From Xanthostigma xanthostigma (lineage: Eukaryota; Arthropoda; Insecta; Raphidioptera; Raphidiidae), in NCBI GenBank assembly GCA_963575645.1, contig OY754475.1:2170001-2234000 (forward strand): DNA of 64,000 nt. The letters run 5' to 3'. The notes beneath the pieces are model-generated. The model was not told the origin of the DNA. It did not search any database and saw nothing but the letters and a program-made list of their open reading frames with translations. This document shows positions 51,301 through 62,800 of the stretch, piece after piece. The stretch's first letter is position 1, and the number at the start of each line of letters is the position of its first letter. Position numbers and translations under genes: made by a program.

Positions 51301-52906
51301 TATGCATGCTTATTGATATAATAAAATGAAGCTCATTCAATGGCAATAAAAGGCTCTATGAAAAACGAGCTTTTTGGATTTAATAAATATCAAATTTTAC
51401 GCAGATTTCTTTCATGATATGCATGATGCTTATTGATAATAAAATGAAGCTCTTTCAATGGCAATAAAAGGCTCTATGAAACACGAGCTTTTTAGATTTA
51501 ATAAATATCAAATTTTACGCAGATTTCTTTTTTGATATGCATGCTTATTGATAATAAAATTAAGCTCTTTCAATGGCAATAAAAGGCTCTATGAAACACG
51601 AGCTTTTTAGATTTAATAAATATCAAATTTTACGCAGATTTCTTTTTTGATATGCATGCTTATTGATAATAAAATGAAGCTCTTTCAATGGCAATAAAAG
51701 GCTCTATGAAACACGAGCTTTTTAGATTTAATAAATTTCAAATTTTACGCAGATTTCTTTCCTGATATGCATGTTTGCATTGATAAACGCCTTCCCACAA
51801 CAAGGACAAAGAAGACAACAACAGGGTGAATTTCAACAAACCGAATCGCAGGATAATTTCCCACAACGATTTCAACAAAACGACCAGAAAAATTTAAGAA
51901 CTACAACATACATTCCAATCATCAGATTCGATAAAGAGCAGTCCGCTGACGGAAGCTACAAGACTTCGTAAGTTGAAATCACAGAGTTAGGAATTATCAT
52001 TTATTGATCTATGAACATAAATAGAAGAAGACATTTCTCTAAAGAGGCCTCACTCTCATCAAAACGTTGTTTACATCCCGCATTAAATAACCAGTTCAAA
52101 TTATGGAACTTTAGATAATTAATTTCATGCATATATAAAATGATTTTTTTCTTAAATAGACATTTCACTAGACGATTACATCAAAATACTTAACAACAAT
52201 GTACTTGTTAACAATTAATATTCTTTTATGCATTATTTCATATGTTTTGTATTATTTGAACCAACTTTAATTTGTGGAACAAGAGACATGCTTGTGATTC
52301 GAAATTATATTTTTACACTAGACGTAGTTGAAAGCAAATCGTTAAGAATTGACGAAAAAACAATAAGCATTTAAAAATTTTTATTTCAGATGGGAAACTG
52401 GCAATAACATCGTGGCTGAAGAAACTGGCTTCTTAAAGGATCTTCCAACAACTAAGGACGAAAATAATAAGGATGTAGAAAATCATGCTCAAGTGCAACA
52501 TGGTTCTTACTCATACACTGCACCTGATGGTCAAATAATTACTGTGTCTTATACAGCTGACGAATTTGGATTCAGACCAACCGGTGATCATTTGCCAACA
52601 CCGCCACCTGTAAGCCCGGAAGTACAAAAAGGACTTGATCTCATTTATGCTGGGATCAAGGCACAACAGGTACTGCAGCAACAAAGTCGAATTCTTTTTT
52701 AATTGCATATTTGGATAGTTTGTGAAAACATTAGAAAAAAGCATGAAATCATAAACATAATGAAGATATATGAACCTTTCTTTACTTTAATAGCGAAGAA
52801 TCGATAATATTTTTTTAGGAAAATTATTGTAAATAATGTATTTTCTTTTTTTTAGGATGCGGCTGCTCAAAACCCAAGACCACAAGGAAATTTCGTTAGA
52901 GAATAA
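48334..52906 (+). CDS. RR-1 cuticular protein with a 3.4-kb first intron, 185 aa
   Basis: Exons: 48334-48345 (ATG AAA TAT CAG, then GTGAGT), 51753-51967, 52390-52669, 52856-52906 (phases 0, 2, 0). Exon 1 was chosen because it has a perfect donor, the right phase, a TATA/initiator pair upstream, and completes a good signal peptide, MKYQISFLICMFALINA (1-17). Residues 18-50 are Gln-rich (QRRQQQGEFQQTE). The RR-1 domain starts at SADGSYKTSWETGNN (68-82), with Trp instead of Tyr before E-T, then [36 protein letters not shown] (Phe replaces Asn of D-E-N-G). The last exon adds DAAAQNPRPQGNFVRE; without splicing at 52669 the frame ends instead in VLQQQSRILF at 52702. AATAAA at 52972-52977. Exon 1 is the least certain part. 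Confidence 0.85.
49936..50079. repeat. 72-bp tandem duplication in intron 1
   Basis: Two identical or near-identical 72-bp copies starting AGGAAGCACTGCAC at 49936 and 50008. Because 72 is a multiple of three, the copies extend a spurious antisense reading frame there. Confidence 0.92.
50174..50480 (+). mobile_element. Interspersed repeat in intron 1, family unknown
   Basis: Begins TACTAGCTGTACCTGGTCAC and GCATTGCTGTG, contains CAACAGATGGCGCTGTTTTT and CAATCGATGAACAATTTTTG, and ends near TTTGAACAAACGGACA. These blocks, less AT-rich than the surroundings, match my memory of a repeat common in insect genomes, but I cannot name the family and see no coding frame. Extent is approximate. Confidence 0.55.
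51154..51752 (+). repeat. Tandem array of about 115 bp units carrying splice-acceptor copies
   Basis: Five and a part units with AG acceptor positions at 51178, 51287, 51404, 51522, 51637 and finally 51752 (spacing 109-118). Each unit contains the end of intron 1 (AAATTTTACGCAG), the first codons of exon 2 (ATTTCTTTCTTGATATGCAT), then ATTGATAATAAAATGAAGCT and TTTCAATGGCAATAAAAGGC. Only the last acceptor leads into the full exon 2; a frame from any of the other five stops within about 20 codons. The array therefore arose by repeated duplication of the intron/exon boundary of this gene. Confidence 0.88.
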
Positions 52907-54611
52907 ATAAGTCATAAAAAGACAATATGTTATGAATACAATTAGATAGATTTCTGTGATTTTTTTATTAAAATAAATGAACGCCAGTAATATCTACACA
53001 AAGTGAAACAAAATGTTAAAACATTAACTTTGTTCTAAAGTTAATGTTAGTAAATTAACAAAAATTTAGTGATGATTTTGTTGCACTTTGTTAAAGGTTT
53101 TTATATTCAATTTTGCGTACAGATCACAAAGTTATAATTCCAAAAAAATAGAGTTTATCTTATAATTATTGTGATCTACGTATTTATTTCTAAAAAACAT
53201 AACCCTTTCTTTTGGCTTTGCCGTAGTAGGGTAAAAAGTGTGTATTTATGTACAATTTATTTCTAATAAAATATTTTTAAAATGTCTGAGTTTTTAAGCA
53301 GAATATTCCTGCTCTACCGAAAGTTATAAGATTTCCAAGAAATTTTAAATTGGCGACAGAATACGAAAATAATCCACTCATTTGTTAATATAAATATCAA
53401 GACTAATTTCAAACAAAAAAAAAACCGTTTTTATCTCTTTTAATAGTCAGCTACACATAGGTGCTAAAAATGTAAATAAAACATCACTAATTACATTATT
53501 GAATTCACGTAAAAATTTGTTTAACAAATTATTTGTTCATCACTTCCTCAGTTTTCGAGTGATAATATTGGATCAGTAATTCATGGCATCTTTTATTTTA
53601 TTTGGCGTGGTAGGCCTATCAAAAAATGAATAATAGCTCTTACTGAAAATTTTTCTTATAAATTAATTGAAAGAACAAATAAAAACTGTTTTTAAATGCT
53701 ATTGTTTCGTCGTCAGAATATCCCACGAAAAAAAATTGATTTTATAATTGTAATTTTCTAACGTCTCTTTTTGGATTGGCATCTGCCATCTAGTATCAGG
53801 ATTGTGTAAATAGATTTAATTCAAAAAATCCTGACGTCCATTATGTTGGATTGTCTAATGTGTCACTTTTTTCAATTTTAGTTGGATACTTGTGTCAGCT
53901 AAAAATCCAATCCCACGAAATCGATTTTAGCACGAAACGATCCTCTTATAAAATATTTTTCTAAACACCGAAGAGTAGGTCGCAATTATAATTATATCAA
54001 ACTTGATTTTTTTTAATGGGCACTAAGAGAATAAAATTACGAACTTTATTATTTGAATACGATTATTCAAAATTCGTATTTGTTATATTTTCCCTCCTTT
54101 AAGAATAAAAATATACAACTTTTCTTTATAACTCTTGATGACCTGACTGTTGTTTTTGGCCAGTTGCGGGATTTATGAGTTGAAATTTAATATAAAGACA
54201 TTCCTTAAAGTATATTGACTGGATTACCTCTGTTTTCATACAAATCCGAATTCTGCAAATAAAAATGTTATAGTTTGTTATGCAATCCTGTTTTTGTTAT
54301 ATTACTCTTCCCCGGCCCGGCTCAAGTAATGACTAATGAGTGAGTAATGACTGATGACCAATAGCCCGAGGTGAAATTCAGAGAAAGTTAATCTAATGTT
54401 AACCTTTAAAAGGTAACAACAGATGCATGTAAGTGAACTATTGGTAATTGACATTTGTTATGAAATAATAACAATCAAACGAAAAGAACAAACATCTGGA
54501 CAGACACATAATATGTATTCAAAACAATTAATTAGCAGTAGGTAATACTGTATATTTTTTTTTCTTTTGGAACATAGATCTCTTGACTAGCTAGACAGAT
54601 CTTATGAGGGG

Positions 54612-55016
54612 CTTCCAATATCGGATCATACTTAGTTCCAAAATTTTAATGTCTCTATCTTAAGATAAACCGCACTTTCAATCTTATTGCAACAAAATGG
54701 CAAAGCCAGCTTTAGTAAAGTATCGCGTGAACACAACTAGAGTTAGTATACTAGGCTAAATTCTATTTGACACGAATTAGCCTTTACTTCAGTTTAACTC
54801 GACGTGGTACATCGAGCTTCCAATATCGGATCATACTTAGTTCCATTTTAATGTCTTTATCTTAAGATAAACCACTTTCAATCTTATTGCAACAAAATGG
54901 CAAAGCCAGCTTAAGTAACGTATCGCGTGAACACAGCTAGAGTTAGTATAATAGGCTAAATTCTATTTACCACGAATTAGCCTTTACTTCAGTTTAACCC
55001 GATGTGGTACATCGAG
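54612..55016. repeat. 205-bp tandem duplication
   Basis: Copies 54612-54816 and 54817-55016, both starting CTTCCAATATCGGATCATAC and ending TGGTACATCGAG. About 95% identical by eye. Confidence 0.92.
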
Positions 55017-55500
55017 TAACCCAACATTAGATTATTTCTTGGAATATCCCACATACGCCAATTCATTCAAGTCTCTCAGACAAACATATTTTAGAGAGCT
55101 TATCAAGCAGTGCTACAAAATTTATATTATTTTTGATCGTAAAATTAAAAAAAGAATTATTAATTTTTTATCTCTTCATTAATTCCAATATTAATTTCCC
55201 CAGTTCCGGAATTTTGAGAACTCTGGTATTGAATATTTACACCACTTCGAGGTACTGCATGAGCAACGTAACTCATTATAATGGCGTCTCGCAGGGCCGT
55301 CAAATAAATAGTTTAATAGTATTACAACAAAAAGGCAATAACTCTAAAATGGTCAACTTTACAGATATGACACCCTGCTAAGATCCAGAATTGTAAATAA
55401 AATGCACTGTAAATAACAGGGTCTTGAATAAAAGATAAAAAAAAAATGGATACCGTATATAAAAGAAACATTTTACCAATTAACCATTATTAATTTATGA

Positions 55501-55816
55501 AAGATCATCCATATTTATTCAAAAGCAACTATAGAAATCATAAATTACATCACTCGTGACAAAAATGATTTGAAAACCGATTTCTCGGCGCTGACAGTCA
55601 CATATAGGGGTGTCAGAAATTCCATGATTAGAATATATAATAAAATGCCAAGTCATCTAAAAGATGAACCAAATAAAAATAAATTTAAAAGGGAATTAAA
55701 AATATACCTGCTGGGACTTAGTAGTTATTATTTAAAAGGAATATTGTAAATTAATTTTATGACGCTATTTATACTGTGTGGTAAACCAAATAAAGAGTTT
55801 TATTATTATTATTATG
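55501..55816 (+). mobile_element. 3' end of a second non-LTR retrotransposon
   Basis: The frame 55501-55746 (82 codons, stop at 55747) shows the same style of post-RT tail as the element at 2778: TRDKNDLKTDFSALTVTYRG, then a Tyr-Asn-Lys-Met-Pro motif and KFKRELKIYL, ending with a Tyr-rich segment. The 3' UTR contains AATAAAG and ends in TATTATTATTATTATG (55801-55816), a simple-repeat tail. The two fragments differ strongly in sequence and therefore come from different families or very old copies. Confidence 0.72.
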
Positions 55817-58130
55817 ATATTATCGTTTACATTGCTCAACAATTTAGTACCTATTTAAGAAATATTTAAAAGATATTTGAAGCATTTTTTTTTTACCTCC
55901 AATTACAGCAAATTTTGAAATCCGAATCCAGACACAGAACAACGTTTATGGCAGACCAGATTTCTTGGTGATGATTTCACTAAGAGGCACATTTTTGAAG
56001 CAAAAATTTAACAACGAAAGAAAACCATTAATTTTTTAATTTCACAGTGGGTTTTAAAAAACACTTTTACACTGGAAAACACGAAAAAATGTAAGGTGTG
56101 TAGTTCACAGTATTCTAAAATTCAACAAAGAGAAAAACAAGATAATAATATAACTGATTATTATTATTATTCACGATGGACCGCCGTTTAGGGTGATAGA
56201 TGTTCGTGTAATTTATTAATATTATAGATATGTATTTAAGTATTATCTTTAATGAACACAACACCCATAGGGATCGACACAATTTAAAACATTTCAACGC
56301 GATTTAGAATAATTATTCGGTTTAATAGATACCAGTTTCAACTGAAACTGATAAAAGAATACATTTTTCAAATGAGAGTAATTATGTAATGTCTATACAG
56401 GGCGGATAACTTTGACTATTATTGCGTAATGACCTTAATAACATTTATTGATCTGTTTTATCCAATACGATCCAACAATTATCCCAGCTTTAATATTTAA
56501 GGATACTGGCCAGATACCAAATGATGGTGCCAAATAAAATCCAACAATTATCTTTTCGCATATTTATTCGACATTTTAAAATGGCAATTTCACCTTAATC
56601 AGAATAAACAATATGGAAGAAGAATGATTACAAAATGATTTCTTTAATAAAAAAACTTTAGACAAGAAACATTAAAAAATCGAATACGAACAGATAGTTA
56701 ATAATTATTTTGAATTTTAAACAAACAATTTATATTCCAATCTCCATTAGTTAAAAATATTAACATTAATTTTTAGCACAATTAATGACTTGATCATAAA
56801 CGTTTAGTAAATTAATTTAACACATTAACATGTTTTGTTCATTAAACACGGTTTTTGTTTAATTATCAGTTACGTTTTTTAGAAGAATAAAAGATTTTAA
56901 TATTTACTTAGTTATAAAAATATTTCATAATTTAGTAATACTGCATAAAAAGTGAGAATAGTTTTATGTAACTTACAGGTTTTGAGTCCCGATTATCTGT
57001 TCAGAATCGGAACCAGAAAGATGATGGGATTGAGAACTAGATAACCCGTTACAAAGAAAACACCTTAGGAATGCCCTACAGTCAGCAAAAAATCCCTTAG
57101 CTGGGCGTCATCATTTTCAATATGCTGCCTGAAAATATAAATTTCGCAGCGCACGTAGATCAATTTATAAAAGTAATTTGCTAGAAAGTTCCTTTTACAG
57201 TATTAATAAATTGGGATCCAGACACACATTAACCCTATTAATATTTATGTATTGATTTAGTAAAACAATTAGAAGAAAAAATCAAAATACTGCAGCATAT
57301 GAATCTAGACTGATTTATTTTATTGTTGTTCAGTATCTATAATCCAGATTAATTTAAATACGTAGCAAAGCCATCAATAATTTTTGAGTACGGACTAAAA
57401 ATCATCGAACTAATAAAACTAGAGAGTGCATAAGTTTTGATGAAAGGAAAACACACACACAAACACCTTACATTTCGAGGATGAAATTTTAGTTTGACTT
57501 CTTTGTCAATACTACTCATTATTCCAAGAATCATGATATCTGTAAGAGAAATAAAATAACACAACCCAAGAGATTTTATTTTTATAGAAATCCGACATCG
57601 TTTAGATTTGCCATATATAGGGAAATATTATGTATTTGGGGTAGTGGTAAAAAAATATCATTTCAGTCTAGCAAAGTGATTTGAAACGGTCGGTCGAAAA
57701 TATGAATTTGATGATTTTTAAACCTCTTTAAATTTGGATCTCGAAAAATTGAGCTCAACTTGTAAAATGATTGCCGTGTTTGACATTCATTTCTTTTTGT
57801 TTTGAAGAAGTAGTCTTTCAATTTGAAAATAATTAATTAGTAGACGCAATAGTTTTAATACATTTGCAAATGTCCTGTAACAATGGAAAAAGGGCATTAA
57901 AGAAGATGACATTTACGAAGAACTGAATTAGAAATGAGTTTATTTTTCTGACGTAATCGAAGTTCATTAAGTACGAGACTTATTATTATTTGAGAACAAA
58001 TATAATATGTAAGACATTAGGCTGTGTTCCAAACACCCTCATTGCTCTGACACACACGAGGCTCGTTTTGTTGCTGGATTCGATTCTGGTGCTAGTGACG
58101 GTTTCTCCTTAAGGGCGCTAAGTTTCCAAA

Positions 58131-58386
58131 AATAGACTCCAACAACGCATAAAGAATCCTAAATTTGTAAATTCATGCGGCAGCAATTTTGAACGTAATT
58201 GTCAATATTTTTTTATGTGCGACATACACTGGGTTCTTCGACTTCGTTTTATGCAAGAAGTGTGCGTACAAGACGCTTTATCTATTGCCAACATAAAGGT
58301 CAAAATAGACTCCAGACACGCATAAAAAATCGTTAATTTGTAAATTCATGCGGCGGCAATTTTAAACATAATTGTCAATATTTTTT
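58131..58386. repeat. Direct repeat pair, about 83 bp, upstream of the last gene
   Basis: TAGACTCCA(A/G)(C/A)(A/C)ACGCATAAA followed by TTTGTAAATTCATGCGGC and AATTGTCAATATTTTTT occurs at 58131-58212 and 58304-58386. The second copy ends under 200 bp before the TATA box of the next gene, so the repeat lies in its upstream control region. Confidence 0.8.
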
Positions 58387-58574
58387 CAGAAGAAAGTACG
58401 GCGGTCAGTGTTATTAATGTTAGGTACACAGCCTTCTTCAAACAATTCAATAGTAAAACCATGTAAGACGTTATATCAGTTTATATTTAACATTATTATG
58501 TATTGCAAAGTAAATACCGTAATTTCAAAGTGGGAGATGGATCCATGGTGTGAAAATAATATATCAAAGTAGGG

Positions 58575-58612
58575 TATAAATATGGCGACTATTAAATACA
58601 TTACACATCAGT
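58575..58612 (+). promoter_or_regulatory. Core promoter of the 58.7-kb gene
   Basis: TATAAATAT at 58575-58583 and a consensus arthropod initiator TCAGT (A at 58610). The leader is about 55 nt with no upstream ATG. The clearest TATA/initiator pair in the window. Confidence 0.7.
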
Positions 58613-58664
58613 CAATTTCGTCTTCAAGTGTCACATTGTGATTTTAAAAATAAAGCAGTGAAAA

Positions 58665-59898
58665 ATGAAAACGGTGCGTATTTTTTTTTCAAATTTAAAA
58701 TCCGTATATAAAATGTGTTATCATTAATTCGTGTATTGATAATTCGCCAAACCGTCAGTCACTATGTATTTGAGAAGAAGCGAACAATGAGATTTAATAA
58801 ATTAAACAAGGAAATTAGTACTGATTCGAGACAAACGTGATTATTATTAATATATACCTATAAATACAAACTTTCGGTAAAGAAAAATATGAACGTGTAA
58901 AAACATTGTAAATCAGATCAATAAAAGGCAATTAAAATAGCTCATATCTTCACATATCAGTATTAATACCGATAATAGGCCATCATCATCGATTATGTTA
59001 CATCACAGAACAGAAACTGATATAATAAGTGTTATGTCTAAGTAATCGGAACAAAAGATTGTCTAGCTTTCCTTTCTTCGTTCCGATACTTCCAAACAAT
59101 GAAGATCAATATATCATTACCGCATTTATTGTTTGTGGAAATACTGTCAATTTCTTTGAAACCACGCCTTACAAAAAATTTCCGCAGCAATTATATCTAA
59201 ATTTAAATATCTGATATATTTTAATTCTAATTATGCTATTGCCTCGACTCGTACGTTTTTTAGTGATTTATTTAGCTTTATCGAACATATTAAAGAAAAA
59301 CAAAATGTAATAAACTTATAGTTTTATGTTGTGTTTTAGGCCATATTAGTTTTGGCATTGATTGCCTTAGCAGCTGCTCAGGAGCCAATCCCAATTCTTA
59401 GATATGAAAATGAAGGAGTTAATTTTGATGGATCTTACAAATACGCATATGAAACCGGTAATGAAATCACCGCCGAAGAAACTGGTAAATAAATTTCTTA
59501 TTTTTAAATTTATTAAGTGACAAGAAAACTATAAATAAATGAACAATAGTTGCAATTCTCAGACCAGCGGTCATCAACCCATCCTATTCTTAAACATTGA
59601 ATCTAAATTTGTTTTAATTTTAGGGATTTTAAAAAATGCTGGAAATCCGGAAGCCGAAGCTCAAGAAGTAACTGGAAGATATTCATATATTTCGCCTGAA
59701 GGTACCAAAATTGAATTGACGTATATCGCCAACGAAAATGGTTTCCAGCCCCAAGGAGATCATATTCCAACACCACCACCTATTCCAGAAGCAATATTGA
59801 GGGCTTTGGAATTCCTCAAAACACTTCCACCTCAACCTGAGGACGGTGCTGCCAGTAATCAACAAAACGTTTATAGGCGGCCATACAGAAAAACATAA
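58665..59898 (+). CDS. RR-1 cuticular protein with a shifted intron, 142 aa
   Basis: Exons: 58665-58673, 59340-59484, 59624-59898 (phases 0, 1). Signal peptide [16 protein letters not shown] (1-16), cut before [26 protein letters not shown] (31-50) is read through without an intron before Y-E-T; instead a phase-1 intron splits the Gly of E-E-T-G (residue 52). The RR-1 core is [16 protein letters not shown] and [20 protein letters not shown] (Asn replaces Asp), followed by [13 protein letters not shown] and a basic tail (RRPYRKT). AATAAA at 60149-60154. The intron shift sets this gene apart from the others and may mark a separate subfamily. Confidence 0.94.
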
Positions 59899-62800
59899 TT
59901 CACAAACATCCAAAAATGTTTAGTTATGTCATAATTGAAGGATGAACTTTCAACAGTGTTCTCGAAGAAGAAACATTCAAACTGGAAGAAATTGTAACGA
60001 ATTGTCATTTTTGAAAATTAGCCTTGCTCAAATGCAATTGTTTAAATTGGTATATATATCTTGCCCATTATTTCAATTTTCCTACTTTATTGTTTAATTT
60101 TTTATTTAATATTTGATGTAGTTTATGTGATATGTACATAATTGTAACAATAAAGATATTTGAATTTAACCTCAGATTATGTTTTAAAACACATTGGAAT
60201 GGTTTTATTGGCAAAAGAGAAGTTTTCTTCTACTTGTAGGTACCAGATTATCCGCTTTCTGTGAGCATAGTAACTTTTAATACTAAATCTGTATCGATCG
60301 GTTTAGTTTCAAAGATTCAAGAGAAAAACTAAATCACTGAACATTTAACGATCATTTTGACAGTAAAAACTTCGTTATTTACATATTTAATATAATTACA
60401 CTGGGTCTTAGTCAATTGTTAGTTTTGAGAATGAAGTTATTATATGATGATAAATTATGCAGAAATAATTATCTTGACATATTTAAAGCAAACATACACA
60501 ATTAGCACGTATGTCGTATGAGAAATACATATCGCGTGGAGAGACATACCAATCTTTATAACTGAGAAATTAACATACGATCACTGCAAATCTTATTCAT
60601 TTGGATGTTACAAACATACACATTTTTAATTCATCTTCGAGTTTAAACAATTCCGTAATTGAAAGACAAAACATTTTTAAAATTCAATCTGCTATGTCCA
60701 AAATATTTCCTTAGCATAAAATTAAAAGAACCGTTTTTTTAAACGGTGTGGTATATTCCTCGGGAAAAATTGGACAATTACTTTTAATTGGGAAGAAGTT
60801 GTAACGGTACAGGATATAAAGTGTTCTAAATTCCTGACAAGTTAATATCGGGGAAAGTATAATAATATGTAGGCTTCATATCATGAATTAAATAAAAAAA
60901 CAAACTAAAGACATGATAAAAATAATATTATACGAAAAATAGCTCCGTATTCAACAGTAACATGACTTGAAAGCGAAGGGAAGTCGTTTCAACGCAAAGT
61001 CATTGCTGTGATAATCAAGGGTTACGCAAAGAACGCATCTTCACTGTATCTAGAGATAACTATAGATAAAAAAAGACATTTCAACGAGAGTCAACAATCG
61101 GCGAGGGTTCAGCGCAACACGCATCGTACTCAAGCATAGATCTTAGTACGAATTCGATTTTATTTATAACAATGGTTTTGTGAACAGCATTTTAGCGTCA
61201 TTTCAACAACAGAAAAAATACACTAATCCATTGTGTAACTGAAAAATGTTGCTAAATGAAAAGGGCAAGATGAAAAAAAATCAGATATCTTTACAACCCT
61301 TACAAAGTTGAATGGCAGTTATATCACAATTTTGTGACGATTCCAATGTAATTGTAGAATTATAATTGAAGCTAGAATTATTGTTTAAAAAAATGGTTGT
61401 CTGTAAAGTCGGTTTACGGACGATAGTTTTACGTGATAACGTATTTCGTAATACATAACCTAAACCTCCCAAAATTTGGTTTCAATCCGCTTATCCTTGG
61501 TGTCGGAATGATAAGAAATGTCAAAAGTGACGTTTGCAACTTACAAAGTATTATGTTCTAATAATAATTAGTTATTCCAATACTTAACTTAGCAGGCTTT
61601 GCATTTCACAATATACTAATGTCAAAAAATTGAATTAAACATTAGAAATGCAGCTGTTTTCATGTTAAGACAAGACATACGTTTGCTTCTAATTTCCATG
61701 TACGGCAAACAAAGACAACCGACCGCGTCTTTTCTTGTCTTTGTTATATTTACATCTCATTTTCGTCTTTCGCGACTGTAAATTAACCAACTGAAATCCG
61801 TGAAGTGGAGTTAAAAACCTTCGTAAAGGTTGAGCCAAAGAAGTCTAATTATGGAAGAATGTCGACAACGAAAACAATCGATGTAATCCAGACGTAGTAA
61901 AAATTACAGAAACATATCCAAGTCACAAAATTTTAGTCAAATTATGAAATGTTGTCAATCACAATTAATTTAAACTGCGAAAACGGAAAAATTACATAAA
62001 TATACACGTCCTATGAAGAAAACATACAATTAATCCACTCAGATCAATCGTGGCAAACAGGCAACCATGTAAAAAACAAAAAAGAAGGCACTTTACACGT
62101 TCATTTAAAAAATAATTTTATACTGAAATTTACATCTTATTTTCGTCTTTCGCGACTGTAAATTAACCAACTGAAATCCGTGAAGTGGAGTTAAAAACCT
62201 TCGTAAAGTTTGAGCCAAACAAGTCTAATTATGGAAGAATGTCGACAATGAAAACAATCGATGTAATCCAGACGTAGTAAAAATTACAGAAACATATCCA
62301 TGTCACAAATTTTTAGTCAAATTATGAAATGTTGTCAATCACAATTAATTTAAACTGCGAAAACGGAAAAATTACATAAATATACACGTCCTATGAAGAA
62401 AACATACAATTAATCCACTCAGATCAATCGTGGCAAACAGGCAATCATACAAAACAAAAAAGAAGGCACTTTACACGTTCATTTAAAAAATAATTTACTT
62501 AAAAGTTTCGTGGTTGTGTTAAATATGTTAGAGAGTAATATCAATCTGATTTATTAAATACCTGCATTGCAAGCACAAAGGAACACAATTTGATCATAAC
62601 TGAAAGAAAGATACGAAGTCCATCAAATGTTGATGACAAATAATATAAAGCGTGTAAAATAACTACCAACGGTTTCATTTTTCTCGTAATTTGATTTGAG
62701 TGAGGTTTGATGATTATAATGCATTTTCGCAAAAAATTATAATATTTTTTGACTGTTATTTTATTTGTTACATTACTGTGTTATAAAATACAGTGGGAAA

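Larger units (their letters stand above)
52907..58574. other. Intergenic spacer with mobile-element remnants and a 205-bp duplication
   Basis: A 5.7-kb AT-rich spacer. Holds a non-LTR retrotransposon 3' end (55501-55816), a tandem duplication (54612-55016), a direct repeat pair (58131-58386) and a short block at 53200-53243 (CCTTTCTTTTGGCTTTGCCG then TAGTAGGGTAAAAAG) that resembles a widespread insect repeat. No gene supported. Confidence 0.6.

Noticed and set aside
51154-51752. Regularly spaced repeats as a CRISPR array
   Set aside because: Units of about 115 bp are contiguous with no unique spacers, the context is a eukaryotic intron, and the unit is derived from the gene's own exon boundary.
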